Positions 1 through 7,258 are shown, counted from the first letter of the stretch. The stretch is 11,619 nucleotides of DNA from an uncultured Pelagibacteraceae bacterium (GCA_902608305.1 CACLNK010000035.1:1-11619); one strand, 5' to 3'. The notes: generated by a model from the letters alone, not told the origin. A program made the numbers and translations.

Positions 1-140
1 GAAGAAATACCAATTGTTCTAGATTCATTTGGTATTTTTTTATTGTTTCTATAGTACATAAAGACTTTAATTTTTTTATTTATCAAAGTTTTAGCTAAAG
101 TAAGGCTTATTAAACCATCTCCTATTAAACATGCATTCAT
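1..140 (-). CDS. UbiH/Coq6-family FAD-dependent monooxygenase, N-terminal fragment
   Basis: This is the first 46 codons of a gene read on the minus strand from an ATG at 140-138; the rest lies beyond the window. The N-terminus reads MNACLIGDGLISLTLAKTL, a beta strand, glycine-rich turn (GDGLIS) and helix typical of the dinucleotide-binding Rossmann fold. About 25 residues later comes ESRTIGIS, which matches the conserved D-x-R-T segment of the UbiH/UbiF/Coq6 aromatic hydroxylases. Those enzymes hydroxylate the ring of ubiquinone precursors using FAD and NAD(P)H. The last glycine of the usual GxGxxG is serine here, which is tolerated in the family. Which ring position it acts on cannot be told from the fragment. 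It is divergent from ftsK across a 64-base gap. Confidence 0.7.
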   Translation of the reverse strand, partial: MNACLIGDGLISLTLAKTLINKKIKVFMYYRNNKKIPNESRTIGIS

Positions 141-155
141 AATTAGAATTTAATT

Positions 156-182
156 TTAACAATAATTATTAAATGATACAAA
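156..182 (+). promoter_or_regulatory. possible ftsK promoter (weak)
   Basis: The 64-base gap 141-204 between the divergent ubiH-like gene and ftsK has a TTAACA at 156-161 and an extended -10-like TGA-TACAAA at 174-182, with a 15-base spacer. The match is imperfect and such sequences are common by chance in DNA this AT-rich. There is no clear Shine-Dalgarno sequence before the ftsK ATG. Confidence 0.2.
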
Positions 183-204
183 GTGATTAATTTGATTCAT
201 CGTT

Positions 205-2298
205 ATGGAAATAAAAAAAATATTAGAAAACATATCAAATTTTCTCATTAAAAGATTTATTGAACTATTTGGTCTATTAATTTCAATTTTATCAATATTA
301 TTATTAATATCTCTATTAAGCTATTATCCTGAAGACCCCAACTTTATATTTCCGGATAATACGGAAATTAAAAATATATTGGGATTTAGAGGAAGTTTCA
401 TCTCTGATTTATTTTTTCAATCTATAGGATTAATTTCGATCTTGATTTCAATTACTTTTTTTACAACGGGTATTAATATCATTAGAACAAAAAAAGTGTT
501 GTTTATTTTACAAAATTCTTTTTATTTAATTTTATATTCTATTTTAGGATCTTTATTTTTTGCAATTTATTATCCTGAATCTTTTTGGCTAACAATAAAT
601 GGAAATGGAGGATTTATTGGAAAATTATTAAGCGAAACATTTTTAATTTCGTTAGTTAATCTAAATAAACAAATTGCATATTATTTCCTAATAGTAAGTA
701 TCGGTACACTTTTCTTAATAAGCATTAATCTAAATATTTTTTGGTTCTTCGATTTAATAAAAAAATTAACTATTACGTTATTTTCAAAAAAAAATAAAAC
801 TATAAATTATAATGAAGAAGTTACAAATGAATTTGAAAATCTAACAACAAGTAATATTAAACCAATTCAAGAAGATCTACCATTTGCGAACAATGAAAAT
901 GAGAGAAAAAATTTTAAAGCAAAATTTAAACTACCTTCTCTTGATTTTTTAAAATCGCCAACAAAAAAAGAACGTCAAAATGATTCAAATGGAAATGGTG
1001 TTGATCAGGATTTTTTAGAAAAAATTCTTTTAGACTTTGGAGTAGAGGGTAAAATTAAAAAAATAAGTCATGGCCCTGTTGTAACTTTAAATGAATTTGA
1101 ACCAGCACCAGGTATTAAAGTTTCAAAGATAATAAATCTTTCAGAAGATATAGCTCGAAACACTAGTTCTGAATCTGCTCGTATTGCTACTATTCCTGGA
1201 AAAAATACTGTTGGTATTGAATTACCCAAATCTTCAAGAGAAAATGTTTATTTGAGCGAAATAATATCTGAAAGTAATTTTCAAAAAAAAGATATAAAGC
1301 TTCCAATTGCATTAGGAAAGGATATTTCTGGTTTACCAATAACTGGTGATTTATCTTCAATGCCTCACTTGTTAATAGCAGGAACAACGGGATCTGGAAA
1401 ATCTATTTGTATTAATACTATTATTTTATCTCTTCTTTACAAACATCCCCCTGATAAGTGTAAATTTATTTTAGTTGATCCTAAAATGTTAGAACTTTCT
1501 ACATATGAAGGAATACCACATTTACTATGTCCTGTTATAACTGAAGCTAAAAAAGCAGCATCAGTACTTGGGTGGGTAGTCAAAGAAATGGAAAGTAGAT
1601 ATCGATTAATGACTAAAGAAGGTGTTAGAAACATTGATGGATATAATACAAAACATAAATTACCAATGCCTTACATAGTTGTAATTGTTGACGAAATGTC
1701 CGATTTAATGCTGGTTGCTGGTAAAGAAATTGAAAACTATATTCAAAAACTATCTCAAATGGCAAGAGCTGCGGGCATTCATATTATAATGGCAACGCAA
1801 AGACCTAGTGTCGATGTAATTACTGGAACAATTAAAGCTAATTTTCCAACAAGAATTTCATTTCAGGTAACATCTAAAATAGATAGTAGAACAATTTTAG
1901 GTGAACAAGGTGCTGAACAATTGTTAGGCAAAGGCGATATGTTATATATGTCATCTGCAAATAAAATAGTAAGAATTCATGCTCCTTTTGTATCCGAAAA
2001 TGAAATAGAGAAAGTCAATAATTATCTAAGATCACAAGCTGAACCAAATTATATAGATGAAATATTAAATTTTGCTGACGAAAAAGAAATCGGAGAAAAT
2101 TTTTTAAACAAAGAGAATAAAGATGAATTATATCAATCTGCTTTGGAAATTATAAAATCAGAAGGTAAAGCTTCAACTTCATTATTACAAAGAAAACTAC
2201 AGATTGGCTATAATCGTGCTGCAAGAATTATTGATATGATGGAAGCTGAAGGAATAGTTAGTAAAGCAAATCATGTTGGTAAAAGAGAAATTCTTTAA
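205..2298 (+). CDS. ftsK: DNA translocase FtsK
   Basis: This is the septum-anchored, ATP-driven double-stranded DNA pump that clears the chromosome terminus during division and activates XerCD recombination at dif. Four hydrophobic segments (about residues 18-40, 73-92, 99-122 and 155-182) form the membrane anchor. A short, low-complexity linker (about 190-265) replaces the long linker of E. coli FtsK, so at 697 residues this is a compact version. The motor follows, with Walker A GTTGSGKS at 393-400, Walker B IVVIVDE ending at D496-E497, and the conserved TQRPSVDVITG at 531-541. The C-terminal winged-helix gamma domain (about 641-697, with GYNRAARIIDMMEAEGIV) is the part that reads KOPS orientation sites. 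The stop codon shares one base with the lolA start (TAATG), so the pair is probably co-transcribed and translationally coupled. Confidence 0.97.
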   Translation: MEIKKILENISNFLIKRFIELFGLLISILSILLLISLLSYYPEDPNFIFPDNTEIKNILGFRGSFISDLFFQSIGLISILISITFFTTGINIIRTKKVLFILQNSFYLILYSILGSLFFAIYYPESFWLTINGNGGFIGKLLSETFLISLVNLNKQIAYYFLIVSIGTLFLISINLNIFWFFDLIKKLTITLFSKKNKTINYNEEVTNEFENLTTSNIKPIQEDLPFANNENERKNFKAKFKLPSLDFLKSPTKKERQNDSNGNGVDQDFLEKILLDFGVEGKIKKISHGPVVTLNEFEPAPGIKVSKIINLSEDIARNTSSESARIATIPGKNTVGIELPKSSRENVYLSEIISESNFQKKDIKLPIALGKDISGLPITGDLSSMPHLLIAGTTGSGKSICINTIILSLLYKHPPDKCKFILVDPKMLELSTYEGIPHLLCPVITEAKKAASVLGWVVKEMESRYRLMTKEGVRNIDGYNTKHKLPMPYIVVIVDEMSDLMLVAGKEIENYIQKLSQMARAAGIHIIMATQRPSVDVITGTIKANFPTRISFQVTSKIDSRTILGEQGAEQLLGKGDMLYMSSANKIVRIHAPFVSENEIEKVNNYLRSQAEPNYIDEILNFADEKEIGENFLNKENKDELYQSALEIIKSEGKASTSLLQRKLQIGYNRAARIIDMMEAEGIVSKANHVGKREIL

Positions 2299-2858
2299 TG
2301 ATAAAAAAATTATTTGTAATATTTTTTTTTTTAATTATTCCAATTAGTTCAATACAAGCATCTATTAAACAAAAAATTATTGTTAATTTAAAAAAAACAA
2401 ATAATTTAGTTTTTGACTTTAAACAAACAATTGCTGAAAAAGAAGAAAAAGGTTCTTGTACAATTGAATATCCAAAAAAAATTTATTGTTTATACAATAA
2501 TCGTAACAAAAAAATTATGGTCTCTAATGGCAAATCATTAGTTATTAAAAATCAAACAAGTAATCAATTATACTTTTATCGGCTTAAACAAACGCCTTTA
2601 GATCTAATATTAGATAAAGATTATTTGATAAATCAAATCGAAAATTTAAAATTAAGAATAATTAATGACAAGTATGTAAATTTTTCATTAATTAATAATA
2701 ACAATAAAATTAATATTTTTTTTGACAAAAAAACTCTTAATTTAATAGGATGGCAAACTGAAGATATTTATCAAAATTTGACAATTTTTTTTATTTCAAA
2801 CATTAAAATTAATGAAAAAATTGATAAAAAAATATTTACATTACCTAAACTAAATTAA
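2298..2858 (+). CDS. lolA: outer-membrane lipoprotein carrier LolA
   Basis: This is a periplasmic chaperone that takes lipoproteins released by LolCDE at the inner membrane and delivers them to the outer membrane. The N-terminus is a signal peptide: a short basic start (MIKK), a hydrophobic core to about residue 18, and a probable signal peptidase I site after SIQA (residue 21). There is no lipobox cysteine, so the protein should be soluble. The mature part has the LolA pattern: F-D-F-K-Q-T near 39-44, the K-G-x-C-x-I-E-Y-P-K-K strand at 51-61, and the TPLDLILD segment at 99-106. At 186 residues it is slightly short. Cys54 and Cys64 could form a periplasmic disulfide (inference). The order ftsK-lolA is common in alphaproteobacteria. 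Its stop overlaps the stop of the convergent acetyltransferase gene by four bases (TTAA). Confidence 0.85.
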   Translation: MIKKLFVIFFFLIIPISSIQASIKQKIIVNLKKTNNLVFDFKQTIAEKEEKGSCTIEYPKKIYCLYNNRNKKIMVSNGKSLVIKNQTSNQLYFYRLKQTPLDLILDKDYLINQIENLKLRIINDKYVNFSLINNNNKINIFFDKKTLNLIGWQTEDIYQNLTIFFISNIKINEKIDKKIFTLPKLN

Positions 2859-3364
2859 GCAGATTTAATGTTTACAGTTTCAATATCGTAAATTTTCATT
2901 CCTCTAGATAGATAATTCTTTAAAGCATTTTTGTGGTCCAAGGAACAAGTATGTACCCAAACTCTTTTAACATTATATAAAAAAGATATTTTGATGGCTT
3001 CACTTAACATATAGGCACCCAATTTTTTCCCCATGTATTCTTTTAATAATCCAAAGTAAGCAATTTCTATTTCAGATTTATTTTTATGATAAATAAGTTC
3101 AAAAAAACCGGCTATATCTCCATTTTTTTTTAAAATAAATGTAAATACATTTGGACTAGAAACATATTCTATCCAATTTTTATTTGTCCATGCTAATCTA
3201 TCAACCCATTCATGGTTTTTACCAATTTGTTTATAAAAAAATTTATTTAACTGAAAATCATTTGAAGAAACTTTTTCTAAAGAACAGTTATTACTTGGTT
3301 TTTTTTCCACCAATAATTCATCTAAAGATTTTATTTCTAAATAATTTCTTACAATTTTTTCCAT
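2855..3364 (-). CDS. GNAT-family N-acetyltransferase
   Basis: This is a predicted acetyl-CoA-dependent acetyltransferase of 169 residues. The core GNAT fold covers about residues 75-156. It has the central strand FTFILKKNGDIAGFFEL (74-90), then motif A with IEIAYFGLLKEYMGKKLGAYM (99-119), where the EYMGKKLG loop fits the Q/R-x-x-G-x-G/A acetyl-CoA pyrophosphate loop. Motif B follows with VHTCSLDHKNALKNYLSRGM (137-156), the usual N-A-x-x-x-Y-x-x-x-G pattern. The first 50 or so residues resemble no domain I know. The acceptor substrate cannot be predicted. It is the last gene of the minus-strand his cluster and its ATG shares one base with the HIT gene stop (TAATG), so it is likely expressed with it. 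It ends tail-to-tail with lolA. Confidence 0.82.
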   Translation of the reverse strand: MEKIVRNYLEIKSLDELLVEKKPSNNCSLEKVSSNDFQLNKFFYKQIGKNHEWVDRLAWTNKNWIEYVSSPNVFTFILKKNGDIAGFFELIYHKNKSEIEIAYFGLLKEYMGKKLGAYMLSEAIKISFLYNVKRVWVHTCSLDHKNALKNYLSRGMKIYDIETVNIKSA

Positions 3365-3729
3365 TATTGAACCATTCTGCCAACTTTTTCTCCTCCAAAA
3401 AGATGAAAATGCAAATGGGGAACTTCTTGACCACCATGATCACTTGTATTTGCTAAAGTCCTATATCCTTTACCAACATCGACTGAAATACCAAGTTTTT
3501 TTGCTACAATCGATATACCTTTTATAAGACCAACAATTTCTTTATCTGATGCTTTTGCATTAAAATCATCAAGATTAATATATTTTCCTTTAGGTATCAC
3601 AAGTGCATGAATCTTTTTTTGAGGATTAACGTCATGAAATGATAAAACATAATCATCTTCATAGATCTTTTTACAGGGTATTTCTCCTCTTAAAATTTTT
3701 GCAAAAATATTGTTATCATCATATTTCAT
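3364..3729 (-). CDS. HIT-family (HinT-like) nucleotide phosphoramidase
   Basis: This is a histidine-triad hydrolase that cleaves AMP from lysyl, acyl or other adenylated conjugates; the natural substrate of bacterial HinT proteins is unsettled. The protein has 121 residues, close to the family norm. It starts with IFAKILRGEIPCKKIYEDD (8-26), the typical HIT N-terminus, continues with HALVIPKGKY (41-50), and carries the triad HLHFHLFGG with histidines at 105, 107 and 109 near the C-terminus. It overlaps the upstream 114-residue protein gene by four bases (ATGA) and the downstream GNAT gene by one base, so all three sit in one translation-coupled tail of the his cluster. In related organisms a HIT protein often lies near hisE, so the link is positional rather than proven functional. 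Confidence 0.93.
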   Translation of the reverse strand: MKYDDNNIFAKILRGEIPCKKIYEDDYVLSFHDVNPQKKIHALVIPKGKYINLDDFNAKASDKEIVGLIKGISIVAKKLGISVDVGKGYRTLANTSDHGGQEVPHLHFHLFGGEKVGRMVQ

Positions 3730-4070
3730 TCAAAGATTTTTATTTCTTCTATAACACTAATAATTTTTCCACCTTTTACAACAGCATTAACTTCTGCACA
3801 TTCATAGTATGCATTTGAAGTCAACTCGGCTGTTTCTTTATTTTTTAAACATTTACTTTTTGATGACATAATTAAATGTTCCTTCAATTCTAGTGGCTCA
3901 CCTAAATACATCATTAGACCTATAACTGTACTTTCTTTTTCAATATCTGCAAGTTCTTCAATTTTTTGAGCCTTTTTTGTAACTGCTAAATCAAAATCCA
4001 TTATTGCAGTAACTCCTTTATATATAAAATAAATAATAACTATAGCAAAAATAATTTTTATCTTTCCCAT
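3726..4070 (-). CDS. single-pass membrane protein of unknown function
   Basis: I do not recognise this 114-residue protein. Residues 1-6 are basic (MGKIKI) and residues 7-23 are a hydrophobic helix, so it is probably an inner-membrane protein with its C-terminal 90 residues outside the cytoplasm, or a protein exported with an uncleaved anchor. The soluble part has a short Lys/Glu-rich helix (about 32-47), a hydrophobic stretch VIGLMMYLGEPLELKEH (49-65), and two cysteines (74 and 91) that could pair if periplasmic. It ends in charged beta-like segments (VVKGGKIISVIEEIKIFE). It lies between hisE (23-base gap) and the HIT gene (ATGA overlap). That placement and its intact frame argue that it is a real gene. 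No function should be assigned. Confidence 0.75.
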   Translation of the reverse strand: MGKIKIIFAIVIIYFIYKGVTAIMDFDLAVTKKAQKIEELADIEKESTVIGLMMYLGEPLELKEHLIMSSKSKCLKNKETAELTSNAYYECAEVNAVVKGGKIISVIEEIKIFE

Positions 4071-4093
4071 TTTTATAAATATAATTTTTTAAA

Positions 4094-4366
4094 CTACTTT
4101 TTTCTCTTTTGTAATTCCTCCATAACATCTTCTATTTTAATTTCATTTGCCTCGAGATACATTATCAAATGATAAAAAACATCGGCTGCTTCATGAATTT
4201 TATTTTTATCATTTTCCACCGCTTCTATTAATTCATTAATCTCTTCCAAAACTTTTTTCTTACTTAAAGATTTATCATTTAATAATTTATTGGTGTACGA
4301 ACCTTCTACAGGAATTTTTTTTCTTTCTCTTGCAAGAATAAATAAACTCTCTAGTGCATTAAGCAT
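4094..4366 (-). CDS. hisE: phosphoribosyl-ATP pyrophosphatase (HisE)
   Basis: This enzyme catalyses the second step of histidine synthesis, hydrolysing phosphoribosyl-ATP to phosphoribosyl-AMP and pyrophosphate. The 90-residue all-helical protein belongs to the MazG/HisE superfamily. It has SYTNKLL (23-29), the metal-binding helix with EEINELIEA (41-49), and HEAADVFYHLIMYL (58-71), which carries the second set of acidic ligands. It is a stand-alone HisE, not fused to HisI as in E. coli; the HisI enzyme is not in this window. The start is the ATG one base after the hisF stop (TAA-A-ATG), which fits coupled translation. The unknown membrane protein gene follows after 23 bases. Confidence 0.93.
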   Translation of the reverse strand: MLNALESLFILARERKKIPVEGSYTNKLLNDKSLSKKKVLEEINELIEAVENDKNKIHEAADVFYHLIMYLEANEIKIEDVMEELQKRKK

Positions 4367-4367
4367 T

Positions 4368-5123
4368 TTAAATTCTAACAGGTATTCCTTTTGAGTCCAA
4401 ATATTCCTTGGCTTCTTTTACAGAATATTTACCATAATGAAATATTGAGGCTGCTAAAACAGCACTAGCCATTCCTAATTTAATACCATCTACTAAATGA
4501 TCTAAATTACCTACACCACCTGAAGCTATCACTGGTATATTAACTTTGGAAGATATCTTGGCCATTAAATTGATATCATAACCAATTTGAGTTCCATCCC
4601 TATCCATAGAAGTGACTAATAATTCTCCAGCCCCACTGTTTTCCATTTTCTTTGCAAATTCTACTGCATCTATTCCAGTATTATTTCTTCCTCCATGTGT
4701 AAAAACTTCCCATGTATCTTTATTTTTTTTTGCATCTATCGCAACGACAATACACTGAGATCCAAACTTTTTAGAACTATCAACTACAACTTCTGGATTT
4801 TGAACTGCAGCAGTATTTATTGAAACTTTATCTGCACCGCAGTTAAGTAATTTATTAATATCATCAACACCCCTAACTCCACCACCAACAGTTAAAGGTA
4901 CAAAACATTTCTTAGAAGTTTTCTCTACGACATTATAAATAGTATCTCTATTTTCATTAGATGCTGTAATATCTAAAAAACAAATTTCATCAGCACCTCC
5001 ATCACTATAAATCTTTGCTTGTTCAACCGGGTCACCTGCATCTTTTAAATCTACAAAGTTAATACCTTTAACAACACGACCACTCTTAACATCTAAGCAC
5101 GGTATTATTCTACTTTTAAGCAT
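4368..5123 (-). CDS. hisF: imidazole glycerol phosphate synthase cyclase subunit (HisF)
   Basis: This is the TIM-barrel subunit of IGP synthase. It uses ammonia channelled from HisH to turn PRFAR into imidazole glycerol phosphate and AICAR. At 251 residues it has the normal length. The two catalytic aspartates are in place: D11 in IIPCLDVKSGRV and D130 in VVAIDAKKN. The phosphate-binding loops are also present, VGGGVR (79-84) near the middle and IASGGVGN (199-206) in the second half, with the DRDGTQIGYD segment at 174-183. It overlaps the end of hisA by eight bases. A partial purine-rich Shine-Dalgarno-like stretch (AAAGAGA) sits about 3-10 bases before the ATG, inside hisA. Its partner subunit HisH is encoded two genes upstream. 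Confidence 0.97.
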   Translation of the reverse strand: MLKSRIIPCLDVKSGRVVKGINFVDLKDAGDPVEQAKIYSDGGADEICFLDITASNENRDTIYNVVEKTSKKCFVPLTVGGGVRGVDDINKLLNCGADKVSINTAAVQNPEVVVDSSKKFGSQCIVVAIDAKKNKDTWEVFTHGGRNNTGIDAVEFAKKMENSGAGELLVTSMDRDGTQIGYDINLMAKISSKVNIPVIASGGVGNLDHLVDGIKLGMASAVLAASIFHYGKYSVKEAKEYLDSKGIPVRI

Positions 5124-5841
5124 CTATCTCTTTCGCTAATTCTTCTAATTTAATATCACCATCAAATATAGCTTTGCCAACTATTATACCTTCAATATTT
5201 TTGTTATTTAATCCTTTTGCCTTTTTAATATCATCAATTGAAGAAACTCCACCTGATATAATTACAGGACATTTAGAGGTATCAGCAACTTTTGCTGTCT
5301 CTTCAAAATTAGGACTTTGCTTAGTTCCATCTCTGTTTATATCTGTATAAATTAATCGACTAGCTCCATAATTATTTACTTCTTTTAAAAAATTCAAAGT
5401 TAATTGGTTAGAATTTTCTTTCCATCCAGATATAGATAAATATCCATCTTTAGCATCTAAACCTAAAGCAATTTTATTTGGAAATTTCTGACACGCTTCT
5501 TTTAAAAAGTTTTTATCTTTTATGGCAGCACTTCCTAAAATAACTTTTTCAACACCGGTGTCAGTATATTTTTTAATACTTTCAAAAGTTCTAATTCCAC
5601 CACCTATTTCAATTTTAAGATCAAATTTACTAACTATTTCTTGAATAATATTCAAATTAACAGTCTCTCCAGTTAAAGCTCCATCTAAATCAACAATATG
5701 TAAATTTTGAAATCCATAATCTTTATATTTGCCTGCTTGATCAATTGGTGAGGTTTCGTATTCAGTTTTATTTTCAAAGTCTCCTTTGATTAACCTCACA
5801 CACTTTTTATCTTTAATATCTATTGCTGGAAATATTTTCAT
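5116..5841 (-). CDS. hisA: ProFAR isomerase (HisA)
   Basis: This enzyme performs the Amadori rearrangement of the aminoaldose ProFAR to the aminoketose PRFAR, the substrate of HisF. The 241-residue (beta-alpha)8 barrel is homologous to HisF. The catalytic pair is D8 in IFPAIDIKDKKCVRL and D129 in ALGLDAKDG. Phosphate-binding loops are visible as EIGGGIR (78-84) and ISGGVSS in the second half, together with DINRDGT. Its ATG overlaps the TGA of the 32-residue peptide gene by four bases (ATGA), and its end overlaps hisF by eight bases. It is therefore translated within a fully coupled block. Confidence 0.97.
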   Translation of the reverse strand: MKIFPAIDIKDKKCVRLIKGDFENKTEYETSPIDQAGKYKDYGFQNLHIVDLDGALTGETVNLNIIQEIVSKFDLKIEIGGGIRTFESIKKYTDTGVEKVILGSAAIKDKNFLKEACQKFPNKIALGLDAKDGYLSISGWKENSNQLTLNFLKEVNNYGASRLIYTDINRDGTKQSPNFEETAKVADTSKCPVIISGGVSSIDDIKKAKGLNNKNIEGIIVGKAIFDGDIKLEELAKEIDA

Positions 5842-5936
5842 CTTTTTAAATCTTTATTATCAAAGTAAGCTGCTACAAAATTTCCAATAACTGCGAAAAT
5901 TGATAAACCTATTAAAACTGAAAAAAAATCTGTCAT
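5838..5936 (-). CDS. 32-residue single-span membrane peptide between hisH and hisA
   Basis: This short frame fills the gap between hisH and hisA. It starts at ATG 5936-5934, sharing one base with the hisH stop (TAATG), and ends at TGA 5840-5838, overlapping the hisA start (ATGA). Both junctions are exactly the kinds used by the proven genes around it. The product begins MTDFFSVLIGL, has one uninterrupted hydrophobic segment at about residues 4-25, and ends in a charged tail, DNKDLKR. It would be a small single-span membrane protein. I know of no family for it. Chance open frames of 32 codons are common, so the support is the exact fit, the coupling and the clean membrane-span pattern. It may also act simply to carry ribosomes from hisH to hisA. 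Confidence 0.6.
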   Translation of the reverse strand: MTDFFSVLIGLSIFAVIGNFVAAYFDNKDLKR

Positions 5937-6562
5937 TATAAATTTATAAAGTTATCAATTATTTTTAATCCAATTTTATCACTTTTTTCTGGGTGAAATT
6001 GTGTTCCAAATAAATTCTCTTTTCCTACAGAACAAACTATATTTGTGGAGTAATCTGTTGTTGCAGAAATTACATTTTTATCACTTGGTATAAATTCGTA
6101 ACTATGAACGAAATACATGTGTGATTTGTTTTCAATATTTTTAAAAATTTTACTATCTTTAACTATATTTATTTCATTCCACCCTATATGAGGAAGTTTG
6201 TATTTTCCATTTTGATTATCAATTTTTGAAACCTTGCCAGAGATCCAACCTAGTCCTCTTGTTTCTGTTTCTTCATAACCAATATCTGCAAACATTTGTA
6301 AACCTACACAAATTCCAAGAAGAGGTTTTTTACTGCTTATTGCAAACTCATTTAGACTATCAACTAAACCTTCAATATTATTTAAAGCATCCATACAGCT
6401 TTTGAATGACCCCTGTCCTGGTAAAACAACTTTATCACTCGATTTAATTTTATTAAGATCAGATGTAACTTCGATATTTACTTTATCTTTTGCTACTTCC
6501 TTAAATGAATTTATAACAGAACTTATGTTCCCTGATTTATAGTCAACAATGGTAACTTTCAT
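5936..6562 (-). CDS. hisH: imidazole glycerol phosphate synthase glutaminase subunit (HisH)
   Basis: This is the class I glutamine amidotransferase subunit of IGP synthase. It releases ammonia from glutamine and feeds it through the HisF barrel. The 208-residue protein has VLPGQGSF (46-53) with the oxyanion-strand glycines, the nucleophile elbow LLGICVGLQMF with Cys85, and the GTQFHPEKS block with His190 and Glu192, so the catalytic triad is complete. HIGWNE (125-130) and MYFVHSYEF (149-157) are further family marks. It lies 13 bases after hisB, and its stop is shared with the start of the 32-residue peptide. An AAAG stretch before the ATG is the only Shine-Dalgarno-like element. Confidence 0.96.
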   Translation of the reverse strand: MKVTIVDYKSGNISSVINSFKEVAKDKVNIEVTSDLNKIKSSDKVVLPGQGSFKSCMDALNNIEGLVDSLNEFAISSKKPLLGICVGLQMFADIGYEETETRGLGWISGKVSKIDNQNGKYKLPHIGWNEINIVKDSKIFKNIENKSHMYFVHSYEFIPSDKNVISATTDYSTNIVCSVGKENLFGTQFHPEKSDKIGLKIIDNFINL

Positions 6563-6575
6563 TAATTCTTTAATT

Positions 6576-7166
6576 TTATAAAGAACCTTTGGTAGATGGT
6601 ATAGCTTTTTTATTTTTTGGATCTATTTCCATGGCTGATCTAAGCGATCTAGCAAGGCCTTTAAAACACGATTCTATTATATGGTGACTGTTATCACCAT
6701 AAATATTTTCTATGTGTAACGTAACTCCAGCAGACTGTGAAAAAGCCTGAAACCATTCTTTAAAAAGCTCAGTATCCATTTCACCTAATTTTTCTACTTT
6801 AAGTTTTACATTCCAAATCAAATATGGTCTGTTTGATACATCAATTACTACTCTTGTTAAAGTTTCATCCATAGGAATTAATGCATGTGCATATCTTTTT
6901 ATGCCCATAAATTTTTTAGATGCTTTTTTTAAACATTCTCCAATTGCAATTCCAGTATCTTCCGTTGTGTGATGAAGATCTATGTGAGTATCGCCTTTTG
7001 CTTTTATATTTAAATCAATGGAAGAATGTTTTGATAATTGTTCAAGCATATGATTAAGAAAACCTATTCCAGTATCAATCTTATACTTACCCTTACCATC
7101 AATATTTAGGTCAACCTTAATACTTGTTTCTTTAGTTTTTCTTGAAATTGTAGCTTTCCTAGTCAT
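6576..7166 (-). CDS. hisB: imidazole glycerol phosphate dehydratase (HisB, monofunctional)
   Basis: This Mn-dependent enzyme dehydrates imidazole glycerol phosphate to imidazole acetol phosphate, the step after HisH/HisF. At 196 residues it is the dehydratase alone, without the N-terminal histidinol phosphatase fused to it in E. coli. Visible blocks are TGIGFLNHMLEQL (32-44), HIDLHHTTEDTGIAIG (61-76) with the metal-binding His-His-x-x-x-Asp, RYAHALIPMDE (91-101), and the repeat-related second metal block SHHIIESCFKGLARSLR (160-176). It is the first gene of the minus-strand cluster. The divergent promoter region shared with hslV lies immediately upstream. Confidence 0.97.
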   Translation of the reverse strand: MTRKATISRKTKETSIKVDLNIDGKGKYKIDTGIGFLNHMLEQLSKHSSIDLNIKAKGDTHIDLHHTTEDTGIAIGECLKKASKKFMGIKRYAHALIPMDETLTRVVIDVSNRPYLIWNVKLKVEKLGEMDTELFKEWFQAFSQSAGVTLHIENIYGDNSHHIIESCFKGLARSLRSAMEIDPKNKKAIPSTKGSL

Positions 7167-7178
7167 TTAATTTTCTAA

Positions 7179-7207
7179 GGTATATATTTATTAATTAGTT
7201 ATATCAA
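7179..7207 (-). promoter_or_regulatory. candidate housekeeping promoter for the his cluster
   Basis: On the minus strand a TTGATA (7207-7202; five of six matches to TTGACA) is followed after exactly 17 bases by TATACC (7184-7179; four of six to TATAAT). Transcription would start around 7172, only about six bases before the hisB ATG at 7166. This leaves no room for a his leader peptide or attenuator. The gap is AT-rich, so a chance match is possible; TATATA at 7186-7181 is an alternative -10 element with a 15-base spacer. Confidence 0.45.
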
Positions 7208-7223
7208 TAATTCTAATCATGCT

Positions 7224-7253
7224 CTTGAAGAATCTTAATTAGTATCCATTTAT
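7224..7253 (+). promoter_or_regulatory. candidate heat-shock (sigma-32/RpoH) promoter of hslVU
   Basis: CTTGAAG at 7224-7230 matches the sigma-32 -35 consensus CTTGAAA in six of seven bases. After 13 bases comes ATCCATTT (7244-7251), matching CCCCATNT at all but the first two positions. Measured the alphaproteobacterial way, CTTG is 18 bases from CCATTTAT, which is the expected spacing. The downstream genes encode HslVU, a classic heat-shock protease, so the context agrees. The transcription start is predicted near 7258, at or within a base or two of the hslV ATG. A TATAAC at 7251-7256 is a less well-spaced sigma-70 alternative. Confidence 0.6.
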
Positions 7254-7258
7254 AACAC

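Noticed and set aside
2321..2335. Long T run near the lolA start as a frameshift
   Set aside because: It encodes the Phe-rich signal peptide core and the frame continues intact into a LolA-like mature protein.
3184..3456. Plus-strand open frame across the GNAT/HIT junction
   Set aside because: Both underlying minus-strand genes have clear family motifs; the antisense translation is a Phe/Leu-rich shadow.
7167..7258. A histidine leader peptide and attenuator before hisB
   Set aside because: No short frame with a run of His codons and no GC hairpin with a U run is present. The predicted leader is only a few bases long.
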